Source: a virus
IMG/VR virus record: IMGVR_UViG_3300020020_000070
Location: 1-45,340 of that record
Direction: 5' to 3' (one strand)
Length of the DNA: 45,340 bases
Position numbers and translations under genes: made by a program. Shown piece after piece: positions 38,843-45,047 of the stretch (position 1 is its first letter; every line of letters starts with the position of its first letter). The notes under the pieces are model-generated. The model saw only the letters and a program-made list of their open reading frames with translations, searched no databases and had not been told where the DNA came from.

Positions 38843-39340
38843 TTAAACCAAGATTCTTTTCTGCGATCGCAGCGACAGGCGCTGCACGTAGTCGATCGTC
38901 CTGCCCAGCCGGCCGTCGCTGTACTGGATCATGCCGTCGGCCAGATCGCGGACGACGACTGCGCCCATGGCGACGACGCAGTCGCTGCCGATGCGGACCC
39001 CGTACCGGATGCGCGCGCCGCTGCCGATGATGCAGTTGTCGCCGACGACGATCGCCGCCGTGCTGTCGAACGGCTGCCCGGGATACCGATGCCGCAAGAT
39101 GCGGTCGCCGCCGCTGTGCGTGACGAAGATCGCGTCGCTGACGCTGCAGTTGGCCCCGATGCTGACCAGCTGGGCGTCCATCAGGCAGGCCGCCCGGTTG
39201 ATCGTCGTGCCCGGCCCGATCGTCGCCCCGCGGCGGCGCCACCAGTCGGCGACCTCCAGGTGCGTCGGCTGGGCCATCTGGAAAAGGGGAAGGCCGCGAC
39301 CTGTTCGGATCGCGGCCCAGCGGATCAGTCTGCGGATCAT
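38843..39340 (-). CDS. Left-handed beta-helix (hexapeptide-repeat) acyltransferase
   Basis: A 165-residue protein with the imperfect six-residue repeats of LbH acetyl/acyltransferases (IGPGTTINRAACLMDAQLVS, IVVGDNCIIGSGARIRYGVR, IGSDCVVAMGAVVVRDL). The likely catalytic His is in FVTHSGGD. It starts after AGGAGG, one of the best ribosome sites in the window, so it should be well expressed. Relatives acetylate sugars, amino acids or antibiotics. In phages such enzymes can alter host surface polysaccharide to block other phages, which is inference here. It is coupled to the gene upstream by ATGA. Confidence 0.8.
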   Translation of the reverse strand: MIRRLIRWAAIRTGRGLPLFQMAQPTHLEVADWWRRRGATIGPGTTINRAACLMDAQLVSIGANCSVSDAIFVTHSGGDRILRHRYPGQPFDSTAAIVVGDNCIIGSGARIRYGVRIGSDCVVAMGAVVVRDLADGMIQYSDGRLGRTIDYVQRLSLRSQKRILV

Positions 39341-39567
39341 TTGCGGCCTCCTGGCTGTAGTGGTGGATGCGCGGGCTGGGCCCGCATGGTCGGCGCGGTC
39401 GACAGGGCGCCCAGCGGGGCCGCTGCCGACCCTGGCGGGCCCAGCAGCCACGCCCGCTCGGTCGGCGCGCTGACGGCCTGCCACGCGCCGCCCAGGCGGA
39501 CGCGGGCAGGACCTGGGCCGCCGAGGCTGACCGTCAGGACGACGACGACGGCCCAGTCCGCGCTCAT
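39337..39567 (-). CDS. Small hypothetical early protein
   Basis: A 76-residue protein with a hydrophobic start (MSADWAVVVVLTVSLGGPGP), which might be a short signal or membrane anchor, then a Pro/Ala/Gly-rich region. ATGA overlaps on both sides indicate it is translated. No family is recognised. It lies between an acyltransferase and an exported protein. Confidence 0.5.
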   Translation of the reverse strand: MSADWAVVVVLTVSLGGPGPARVRLGGAWQAVSAPTERAWLLGPPGSAAAPLGALSTAPTMRAQPAHPPLQPGGRK

Positions 39568-40091
39568 TTCGGCTTGTTGCAGAACGGGTGGCAGCCGGAC
39601 GCCGGCATGATCCCGCCGCCGCCGAAGCCCTGGACGACCGGCGGCGGGCTGCCGACGATGCGCGCGACCTGGGCGCCGCCGACGCTGGCCCGCTCGGTGA
39701 TGACCGGCGCCATGTCCGGCCGCGGTCCCTTGTCCGCCGTCGCCTGCTGGTTCTGCGAGACGAGGGCGGCCGCGCCGATGGCAATCGCCCCAGCTGCCGG
39801 CTGCCCAGCTGCGGTGAACGCCGCGCCCAGGCCGGCGCCGATGGCCGTCGCCGCCGCGCCCGGGTTCGCCTTGTAGGGCAGCTGCGAGAGCGTCGGGTAG
39901 GCGTACTGCGTGAAGGTCGCGCCGGTCTGGACCGGCCCGCCCCCTGCGCGGCCCTGGACCCAGGCGGCGCCGGGCGGATGCCCAGCTGGCGGCTGGGCGA
40001 CGACCTGCGCGCTGGTGGTGCCCTGGATGACCAGGGACGCGACCGCGGCCGCGAGAACGGCGATGCTGCCGCTGCGAGTGGAGATCTTCAT
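39564..40091 (-). CDS. Exported Gly/Ala-rich early protein
   Basis: A 175-residue protein with a clear signal peptide (MKISTRSGSIAVLAAAVASL... cleaved near SAQ, residue 29). The mature part has a Gly/Ala hydrophobic stretch (AAATAIGAGLGAAFTAAGQ) that could insert in a membrane and a C-terminal Gly-rich region with two cysteines (GCHPFCNK). The ribosome site is AAGGA. It is probably periplasmic or membrane-associated. Superinfection exclusion is one possible role; no family is recognised. Confidence 0.65.
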   Translation of the reverse strand: MKISTRSGSIAVLAAAVASLVIQGTTSAQVVAQPPAGHPPGAAWVQGRAGGGPVQTGATFTQYAYPTLSQLPYKANPGAAATAIGAGLGAAFTAAGQPAAGAIAIGAAALVSQNQQATADKGPRPDMAPVITERASVGGAQVARIVGSPPPVVQGFGGGGIMPASGCHPFCNKPK

Positions 40092-40306
40092 GGTTTCAGT
40101 CCTTGCGGTGATGACGCGGCGCCGGGGAAGTCCGACACCCGCAGGCCGCCGCTGGCTGGGCGGTCCGCGGCTGTAGACGGTCGGGCCCACCAGGGCGGGA
40201 CATGCGGCTGCACCAGCACGAAGGGCGCGGGCGCCTCCTGGCTGGTGCAGTACATCAGCAGGGCCAGCGCCGCAGCGCCGGCCATCAGTCCGGCGCGTCG
40301 GCTCAC
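40088..40306 (-). CDS. Small membrane-anchored or lipoprotein-like protein
   Basis: A 72-residue protein starting at GTG (GTGA overlap with the previous stop). It has a basic start and a hydrophobic stretch ending in a cysteine (MSRRAGLMAGAAALALLMYC), followed by a Pro-rich soluble part. The LLMYC junction only loosely resembles a lipobox. Together with the next gene it suggests an envelope-directed early function. Confidence 0.55.
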   Translation of the reverse strand: MSRRAGLMAGAAALALLMYCTSQEAPAPFVLVQPHVPPWWARPSTAADRPASGGLRVSDFPGAASSPQGLKP

Positions 40307-41190
40307 TTGGCCGCCTTCACGCTGATCCAGCGGACCTTCGGGCCGCGGCCGGCGACATGGGCCGCGCGGGCCGCTGCGCCTGCGCCGTTGTAGTCGACCG
40401 CGCTGACGCTGTAGACCATTTCCTCGCCGCCGTCGACGACCTTGGCCGTGACGCGGAAGTCGCGCATCGGGCGGTCGCCCTGGGGCGCGGCTGCAGCGCG
40501 CGGCTTGCGGGCCGGCTTCGCCTGGGCGGCGACCGCCTCCAGCTGCTGCTCGACCGTCGGCCAGACGATCCCGTTGTCGCCGGCGCGCAGGGTCGCCAGC
40601 GCCTGCTGCAGTTCGGTCAGCGGCTCGGCATTGACCGGGGCCGCGACGACCGCTGCCGGCGCCTGCTCGGCGGGCGTCACGAAGTCGTTGGCGGACAGGA
40701 CGCCGGCGCCGTCCTGGGTCGTTGCGACGCCGCGCTTCGACAGTTCGGCGACAAGGTCGGCCTCCAGCGTCGCCCAGGTCCCGACGGTCCCGCCCTTGGC
40801 GTCGATGTCCAGCATGGTCAGGCGGGCGTTGGCGAGGTCCTGGACCGTGATGGACTCCGGATCGTCCTGCAGCTGGTTCTCCAGGCCGGCCAGTTCGTAG
40901 CAGCCGGTGCAGAGGCGGGCGTTGACGCTGTCGCCGAAGCCATCATCGCGGGTCGTCCGGCTGCAGCTGCCGCACTTGTAGGCGCCGCTGCCCTTGGTGA
41001 AGGTCGTCGACTTGCGCAGCGACGGCTTCGGGGTCGCTGCCTTGCGGGCGGCTTCCTCGGCGTCCAGGCGGGCGCCGGCTGCTGCGTTGGCGGCTGCCTC
41101 GGCGGCCTTCTTGGCCTTCTGGTCTTCGCGCCACTTGGCGGCGCGGATGGCGGATGCGGACTTGGCGGCGGTCGTGGATGCTGCGTTCAT
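40303..41190 (-). CDS. Early protein with coiled coil and zinc-finger-like motif
   Basis: A 295-residue protein, first gene of the long leftward operon. Residues 10-55 are an Ala/Lys/Glu coiled coil (AAKWREDQKAKKAAEAAANA...). Residues about 73-100 hold a four-cysteine zinc-finger-like motif (YKCGSC ... LCTGCYE). A helical middle and a basic, beta-rich C-terminus (RDFRVTAKVV, VRWISVKAAK) follow. This could be a nucleic-acid-binding early protein, but no family is recognised. The ATG at 41190 follows CCGAAAGGAACCAGACC. Confidence 0.7.
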   Translation of the reverse strand: MNAASTTAAKSASAIRAAKWREDQKAKKAAEAAANAAAGARLDAEEAARKAATPKPSLRKSTTFTKGSGAYKCGSCSRTTRDDGFGDSVNARLCTGCYELAGLENQLQDDPESITVQDLANARLTMLDIDAKGGTVGTWATLEADLVAELSKRGVATTQDGAGVLSANDFVTPAEQAPAAVVAAPVNAEPLTELQQALATLRAGDNGIVWPTVEQQLEAVAAQAKPARKPRAAAAPQGDRPMRDFRVTAKVVDGGEEMVYSVSAVDYNGAGAAARAAHVAGRGPKVRWISVKAAK

Positions 41191-41234
41191 GGTCTGGTTC
41201 CTTTCGGGGTTGGTTCGTCGGGTTGACAGGATGA

Positions 41235-41262
41235 ATAGTAGCGGCCCGCTACAAACCGACAA
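41235..41262 (-). promoter_or_regulatory. Main early leftward promoter with perfect operator
   Basis: Leftward -35 TTGTCG (41257-41262), 16-base spacer and -10 TACTAT (41235-41240). The perfect palindrome GTAGCGGCCCGCTAC (41238-41252) overlaps spacer and -10. The core is nearly base-for-base the same as the 3.2 kb promoter. It lies 45 bases before the first gene of the long leftward operon. Confidence 0.75.
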
Positions 41263-41291
41263 GGGGCTTTCGCAAGATTCTTCGAAGATAT

Positions 41292-41321
41292 TTGACGCTG
41301 TCCGCAGCGGGCCGCTACACT
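41292..41321 (+). promoter_or_regulatory. Regulator promoter with operator; predicted leaderless start
   Basis: Rightward -35 TTGACG (41292-41297), 18-base spacer and -10 TACACT (41316-41321). The operator GCAGCGGGCCGCTAC (41304-41318) is one half-site change away from the consensus. Transcription about 7 bases after the -10 would begin at the A of the regulator's ATG (41328), giving a leaderless message like lambda cI from PRM. There is no ribosome site between the -10 and the ATG. Confidence 0.65.
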
Positions 41322-41327
41322 GGCTGC

Positions 41328-41579
41328 ATGAACCTTACCCAACTCGCAAAGCGGCTGTCCGTAGACAAGCGCCGGGCGCTGGCCGACAAGGCTGGAATCG
41401 CGCCCCGCTACCTCGACCAGCTGATCACGGGATTCCGCAACAACCCCTCGCTGCGCATCATGCAGCAGCTGGCTGCTGCGGATCGTCGTCTGACCGTCCC
41501 GCACATGAGCGCGGACTTTGCGGCGCGCGCCGCTACAAATGCGAAACAGCACTTGCAGGAGCCGCCCGGTGGACCGTAG
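41328..41579 (+). CDS. Cro/CI-like helix-turn-helix regulator
   Basis: An 83-residue DNA-binding protein. A helix-turn-helix is visible at residues about 15-45 (RRALADKAGIAPRYLDQLIT, then GFRNNPSLRIMQQLAAADR), close to the XRE/Cro pattern. There is no C-terminal dimerisation or self-cleavage domain, so it resembles Cro or a short repressor more than lambda CI. It is divergent from the long leftward operon, with two copies of the palindromic operator in between. It probably regulates all five operator-type promoters, including its own. The leaderless start is discussed with its promoter. Confidence 0.75.
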   Translation: MNLTQLAKRLSVDKRRALADKAGIAPRYLDQLITGFRNNPSLRIMQQLAAADRRLTVPHMSADFAARAATNAKQHLQEPPGGP

Positions 41580-41952
41580 GATCGAGGCGTCGACGGGATG
41601 GCGGTCCCTTCGGAACGGAGCGAGGGCTGGACCCTGGCCCGTCCCTGCCTTCAATGGCACGAAGCGCCGCCACGCCTCGGGACGAGACAGGGTCCAGCCC
41701 TTCGCGTTTCGGTTGACCATCCGGTGCTGGTTCCTGCAAGCGACAGCGGCCCGGATGCTGAGCGGTACTGTTGCGTCAGGGGCTGAGAAACCGCACATGC
41801 TGGTGGCGAAGGTAGCGCCAGCGCCCCGAATGGCTGCCGGCTGCAGATGGTCCCATGCGGGGAGCGCTGTTGAAGGTCCAGCTAAGGCTGGACTGCGACC
41901 GGAACCCCGCGGGAAGCTGAAACCCGAACCTCTTGGCGGAGAAACGACAGGC
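41580..41952 (+). other. 373-base non-coding region with strong RNA structure
   Basis: No convincing gene lies here. One frame is open through the whole region but its residues are Arg/Ala/Pro-rich with shadow-like composition. The region holds a long hairpin (see 41623-41701) and a perfect 7-bp hairpin GTCCAGC/GCTGGAC with loop TAAG (41876-41893). Both share the GCTGGAC core, so they could pair with each other. It forms the 5' leader of the replication genes if transcription comes from the regulator promoter. Confidence 0.6.
41623..41701 (+). ncRNA. Candidate structured RNA element (long hairpin)
   Basis: AGGGCTGGACCCTG (41623-41636) and CAGGGTCCAGCCCT (41688-41701) form a perfect 14-bp stem. 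Within it a 6-bp stem, CGTCCC/GGGACG, nests near the base, leaving a branched loop of about 35 bases. Directly after it comes TTCGCGTTTCGG, not a clear T tract. It could be a small regulatory RNA, a cis-acting leader element, or a DNA structure used at an origin. Confidence 0.5.
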
Positions 41953-42315
41953 ATGAAAGCACCACCGATACCCCTTCCAGCATGGATAGAGCGGGAGGCA
42001 TGGGACGGATTCGTCACCATGCGGCTGACGATCAAGAAACCGATGACCGAGCGCGCGCAGCTGCTGCTGCTGCGCAAGCTGTACGCCCTGCACGGGGCCG
42101 GCGAGGACGCCAATCGGGTCCTGGATCAGTCGACCTTCAACAGCTGGACGGACGTCTATCCGGTCCACCAGCAGCAGGCGCGGATCGTGCCGAACGGCAC
42201 CGCGTTCAGCCGCGATCGGGCTGCCCAGGCGTCGGCCTGGATGGGCAGCGCGGCGCCGCAGGCGGACAACGTCATCGACCTGGAGGCCGGCCATGCTCGA
42301 CGCTACGGTCGTTGA
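41953..42315 (+). CDS. Replication-associated protein (C-terminal domain type)
   Basis: A 120-residue protein. The pattern LPAWIEREAWDGFVTMRLTI, KKPMTERAQLLLLRKLYALH and DQSTFNSWTDVYPV matches a domain that is usually the C-terminal part of phage replication initiators (the lambda O/DnaT-like group) or a stand-alone replication protein. The N-terminal DNA-binding part is missing here. The start follows GGCGGAG at 41943. It lies directly before a protein P-like gene and overlaps it by 23 bases, supporting a replication role. Confidence 0.65.
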   Translation: MKAPPIPLPAWIEREAWDGFVTMRLTIKKPMTERAQLLLLRKLYALHGAGEDANRVLDQSTFNSWTDVYPVHQQQARIVPNGTAFSRDRAAQASAWMGSAAPQADNVIDLEAGHARRYGR

Positions 42316-42838
42316 CCGCATCCATACCCGGCTGCTCGCCCGCTACGGGGACCGCTGGCTGAACAAGTGGGCGGGCGTCGACCCGCGGCTGGTGAAGGCC
42401 GACTGGGGCCGCGTCCTGTCCGGCATGTCGAAGAACGCGATCGACTACGCGCTGGAGAACATGCCGGAGGACTGGCCGCCCAGCGCCACGCAGTTCCGGT
42501 CGATCGGCTTCGCCGCGCCGCGTCCGCCGGATGACCTGTCCCTGGAGGGCCCGCCGCGTCGACGCGATCCGGCCCGGCTGGTCGCTGCGCTGCAGCGGTG
42601 GCGCCAGATCGCAGCTGATCGCCGGCCCAAGCAGTGGGCGCTGGACCTGCGCGACAGGGAGCGCGCGGGCGCCAAGCTGCACCCGACGCAGATGGTGGCG
42701 TGGCGTACCGCGCTGCGCGAGGGCATGCCGGCCGAGCAGACCACGGGCGGGCTGTTCCAGGGCATAGACCCGGCCCATCTGCCGCCCGGCATGCGCGACA
42801 GCGACGATCCTGATCCGCGCTACAGGCGGGCAGGATGA
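42293..42838 (+). CDS. Replication protein P-like (helicase loader type)
   Basis: A 181-residue protein. The N-terminal 70 residues follow the family pattern: RIHTRLLARYGDRWLNKWAG, VKADWGRVLSGMSKNAIDYA and PEDWPPSATQFRSIG. Relatives act as or with helicase loaders for phage replication. The C-terminus is Arg/Pro-rich and diverged. It is coupled to the previous gene by a 23-base overlap and to the sigma-like gene by ATGA. Confidence 0.65.
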   Translation: MLDATVVDRIHTRLLARYGDRWLNKWAGVDPRLVKADWGRVLSGMSKNAIDYALENMPEDWPPSATQFRSIGFAAPRPPDDLSLEGPPRRRDPARLVAALQRWRQIAADRRPKQWALDLRDRERAGAKLHPTQMVAWRTALREGMPAEQTTGGLFQGIDPAHLPPGMRDSDDPDPRYRRAG

Positions 42839-43032
42839 CCGGGTCCAGGGCGACGCCCAGCGATCGGACGCGCGCTGCCAATGCGCGCGCGCTGCGCGTC
42901 CTGGCATGGCGTCGGGATGGCGAGACGCTGCAGCAGATCGGCGACCGGCTGGGCCTGACGCGCGAGCGGGTCCGGCAGATCGAGGCGCGGGGCATCAAGC
43001 ACCAGCGGCTGCTGGACGTCCTGGCGCGCTGA
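42835..43032 (+). CDS. Sigma-70 region 4-like small DNA-binding protein
   Basis: A 65-residue protein. The C-terminal half (LQQIGDRLGLTRERVRQIEA) is the helix-turn-helix of sigma region 4, which reads -35 elements. The N-terminal half is a basic helix (RTRAANARALRVLAWRRDG). It is too small to be a sigma factor, but could act as a transcription activator or antagonist, for instance for late genes, which lack a recognisable promoter here. It is coupled by ATGA to the replication gene. Confidence 0.75.
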   Translation: MTGSRATPSDRTRAANARALRVLAWRRDGETLQQIGDRLGLTRERVRQIEARGIKHQRLLDVLAR

Positions 43033-43044
43033 CAATCGGGCCGC

Positions 43045-43242
43045 ATGGATGACCGAAACCAACCCCAGCCGCCGCGCCACTCCTGGCCCAGCGGCGGCAT
43101 CAGTTCTCTTTTCCGCTGCTTCGACTGCAGCGGCGACAAGTCCACCGGCGGGCGCCGACAGGTCCGCCGGCAGGGCTGCAAGGTTTGGGTCTGCGCGTCA
43201 TGCGTCAGGCCGGCCGACACCCAGGAACGACCACCACCATGA
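43045..43242 (+). CDS. Small zinc-ribbon-like protein
   Basis: A 65-residue protein with CFDC and CASC pairs about 25 residues apart (RCFDCSGDKSTGG ... KVWVCASCVRP), forming a likely four-cysteine zinc site. The overlapping frame starting at 43049 is a shadow. Its stop overlaps the next gene's start by ATGA. Similar small ribbons are common in phage replication regions, with unknown function. Confidence 0.65.
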   Translation: MDDRNQPQPPRHSWPSGGISSLFRCFDCSGDKSTGGRRQVRRQGCKVWVCASCVRPADTQERPPP

Positions 43243-43451
43243 ACATCCAGATCGACGTCCAGCCGCACGACGTCCAGCGCGCCGTTGACGAGGTCAGGCG
43301 CGAGCTTGGCCTTCGGTCCCGCGTCTACCCGCTGTGGGTCGCATCCGGTCGGATGACCGAGGCGGCGGCCCGGGCGCACACGACGAGCCTGCAGGACGCC
43401 GAAAGGATCCTCGAAAGCATCCGGTCGGCGCTGTCGCCGCGACTGCTGTGA
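43239..43451 (+). CDS. Small hypothetical protein
   Basis: A 70-residue helical protein (MNIQIDVQPHDVQRAVDEVR..., AHTTSLQDAERILESIRSAL). The start follows AGGAACGACCACCACC. No family is recognised. ATGA and GTGA overlaps link it to the ribbon gene and to the RusA gene. Confidence 0.65.
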   Translation: MNIQIDVQPHDVQRAVDEVRRELGLRSRVYPLWVASGRMTEAAARAHTTSLQDAERILESIRSALSPRLL

Positions 43452-43933
43452 CCAGCGTGTCGCTGGTCCTGCTGGGCCAGCCATGCAGCAAGGCGAACAG
43501 CCGCGAACTGGCGATCGTCGGGCCGGTCGGCGCCAAGCGCATCCTGGTCCGCAAGTCCGACGCCGCGATCAAGTACGAGCAGGACGCGCTGCGGCAGATT
43601 CCCAGCCGCGCGCGCATCCAGCTGCAGGGACCGGTGCGCGTCTGGCTGCGGCTGTACTACATGACGGAGCAGCCGGACCTGGACGAGTCGATCGTCCTGG
43701 ACGTCCTGGCGGACCGCTGGTCGAAGGGCAAGGGCGCCGACCGCAAGCTGGTCCAGGCCGGCGTGTACGGCAACGACCGGCAGGTCCGCGAGAAGCACGT
43801 GTACCACGACATCGACAAGCGCAACCCGCGGGCGGAAATCGTCGTCGAGTCGATGGCCGCCCAGTCCCTGATCCCAATGCCCGCGCCGCGGGCGGACAAC
43901 CCGATCGTCGACCTGACGACGCCACCAACCTGA
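43448..43933 (+). CDS. RusA-type Holliday junction resolvase
   Basis: A 161-residue endodeoxyribonuclease that cuts four-way DNA junctions made during recombination or before packaging. The N-terminal SLVLLGQPCSKANSR, the central QPDLDESIVLDVLAD (Asp77, Asp79) and GVYGNDRQVREKHVYHDIDK (Asp110) match RusA. The lysine usually found about four residues after the DxDN motif (Lys76 in E. coli RusA) is a valine here, though KGKGADRK nearby might substitute. The start is GTG in a GTGA overlap. Confidence 0.85.
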   Translation: MTSVSLVLLGQPCSKANSRELAIVGPVGAKRILVRKSDAAIKYEQDALRQIPSRARIQLQGPVRVWLRLYYMTEQPDLDESIVLDVLADRWSKGKGADRKLVQAGVYGNDRQVREKHVYHDIDKRNPRAEIVVESMAAQSLIPMPAPRADNPIVDLTTPPT

Positions 43934-43945
43934 GAGCCGACCACC

Positions 43946-44152
43946 ATGCAACTGAAAATCGAGGGCGACGACATCATGCTCGCCGTCGCGCGCGTCCAGC
44001 CGGGCGACGTCGTCATCCTGCAGCTGACCAAGCGATTCCTCAACAACGACCAGCGCGACCGGCTGACCGTCGCGCTGTCGCACTACTTCCCGGCCAACAA
44101 GTGCATGGTCCTTGAGGAAGGGCTGGCGCTGGAAATCGTGAGGCCGCAATGA
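43946..44152 (+). CDS. Small hypothetical protein
   Basis: A 68-residue alpha/beta protein (MQLKIEGDDIMLAVARVQPG, DVVILQLTKRF, ending LALEIVRPQ). No family is recognised. It is coupled by ATGA to the next gene, 12 bases after RusA. It is probably an accessory gene of the replication block. Confidence 0.65.
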   Translation: MQLKIEGDDIMLAVARVQPGDVVILQLTKRFLNNDQRDRLTVALSHYFPANKCMVLEEGLALEIVRPQ

Positions 44153-44457
44153 CGACGACGCGCGCGCTACTGCCGGGCGACACGATCGTCGTCCGGGGCG
44201 ATGATGGACTGAGCAGGGCGTACCGGGCGACCCGGGCCTGCGATGTCGTCGAGGGCGATGTGCAGCCGCTGCTGGACATCAATTCGCTGGTCCCGGTCCG
44301 CCTGGACGCCTCGCCGCCTGCGCCGACGCCCGATGACCCGGACGCCGATGCGAAGGCGCTGCAGCGGGGCATCCTGGAGACGCTGGGCCAGCTGGTGACG
44401 CCAGCCCAGGCGGCCGAGATTCTGACGTATCTGGACCTTGCGTCCGCGCACAGATGA
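44149..44457 (+). CDS. Small hypothetical protein
   Basis: A 102-residue protein. A beta-rich N-terminal part (LLPGDTIVVRGDDGLSRAYR) is followed by a Pro/Ala/Asp linker and a helical C-terminus (LQRGILETLGQLVTPAQAAE). No family is recognised. ATGA overlaps join it to both neighbours. Confidence 0.65.
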   Translation: MTTTRALLPGDTIVVRGDDGLSRAYRATRACDVVEGDVQPLLDINSLVPVRLDASPPAPTPDDPDADAKALQRGILETLGQLVTPAQAAEILTYLDLASAHR

Positions 44458-44696
44458 CCTGCCCCCTGTGCGACGCAGCGCGCGCCAATCCGGTCGTCGG
44501 GCGCATCGACCGCAGCTGCCCGGGCTGCTTGATCCGCTGGGCGTCGAACCTGCCGCGGACGCAGCGCGAGGAGCAGGAGCAGGCGATCCGGGACGACAGG
44601 GGCGACGATGCGGCCGACCAGTTCAAGGCCGACGTCCTGGCCGAGTTCAACAGGCGGCAGACCTGGAAGCGCGCGCAGGCGACCTTCGACGGATGA
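44454..44696 (+). CDS. Small zinc-finger-like protein
   Basis: An 80-residue protein with CPLC near the N-terminus and CPGC about 20 residues later (MTCPLCDAARAN ... RSCPGCLIRW), then an acidic helical region (REEQEQAIRDDRGDDAADQF). A four-cysteine zinc site is likely. It is coupled by ATGA to the previous gene. Unknown role in DNA metabolism. Confidence 0.65.
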   Translation: MTCPLCDAARANPVVGRIDRSCPGCLIRWASNLPRTQREEQEQAIRDDRGDDAADQFKADVLAEFNRRQTWKRAQATFDG

Positions 44697-44699
44697 CCG

Positions 44700-44996
44700 A
44701 TGAAGCAGGAGCGGATCACAGGCAGGGCCCTGCAGACGATCATCAGGCGGATCGCGCGCAGGGATCAGGGCCTGTGCCAGAACTGTCTTCCCCAGGGCTT
44801 CGTGATCCCAGGAACGCAGGTCGATCATCGCGTCGCCCTGGACAATGGGGGCACAGAGGACGACGCCAACAGATGGCTGCTGTGTACCGCATGCCATCGC
44901 ATCAAGACCATGGCAGACAAGGGCAACAAGCCCAAGGGCGCAGACCTGGATGGATGGCCGACTGATCCGCGCCACCCATGGAACGCCAAGCGATGA
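44700..44996 (+). CDS. HNH endonuclease
   Basis: A 98-residue HNH nuclease. Zinc-binding Cys26-Cys29 (LCQNC) and Cys62-Cys65 (LCTACH) flank the HNH core with Asp42-His43 (VDHRVAL), Asn58 and His66. Small HNH proteins near phage ends or terminase genes often take part in DNA packaging. If the genome is circular, this gene would lie about 3.6 kb before the small terminase gene. A free-standing homing-type nuclease is the alternative. Confidence 0.85.
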   Translation: MKQERITGRALQTIIRRIARRDQGLCQNCLPQGFVIPGTQVDHRVALDNGGTEDDANRWLLCTACHRIKTMADKGNKPKGADLDGWPTDPRHPWNAKR

Positions 44997-45047
44997 CCAG
45001 AACAAGGCCGTGCGAGTCGGCGCCGAAGATCACCAGGTATTCACACC

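Noticed and set aside
41223-41255. Perfect TTGACA with TACAAA as a rightward promoter across the 41.24 kb operator
   Set aside because: The spacer would be 21 bases, too long for a normal sigma-70 promoter. The leftward boxes fit better.
41526-41540. Operator-like half-site CCGCTAC inside the regulator gene
   Set aside because: Only the right half matches. It is in coding sequence without promoter boxes.
41518-41952. N-terminal extension of the replication gene by up to 145 codons
   Set aside because: The extra residues are Arg/Ser/Pro-rich without structure. The ATG at 41953 has a ribosome site and starts exactly at the recognisable domain.
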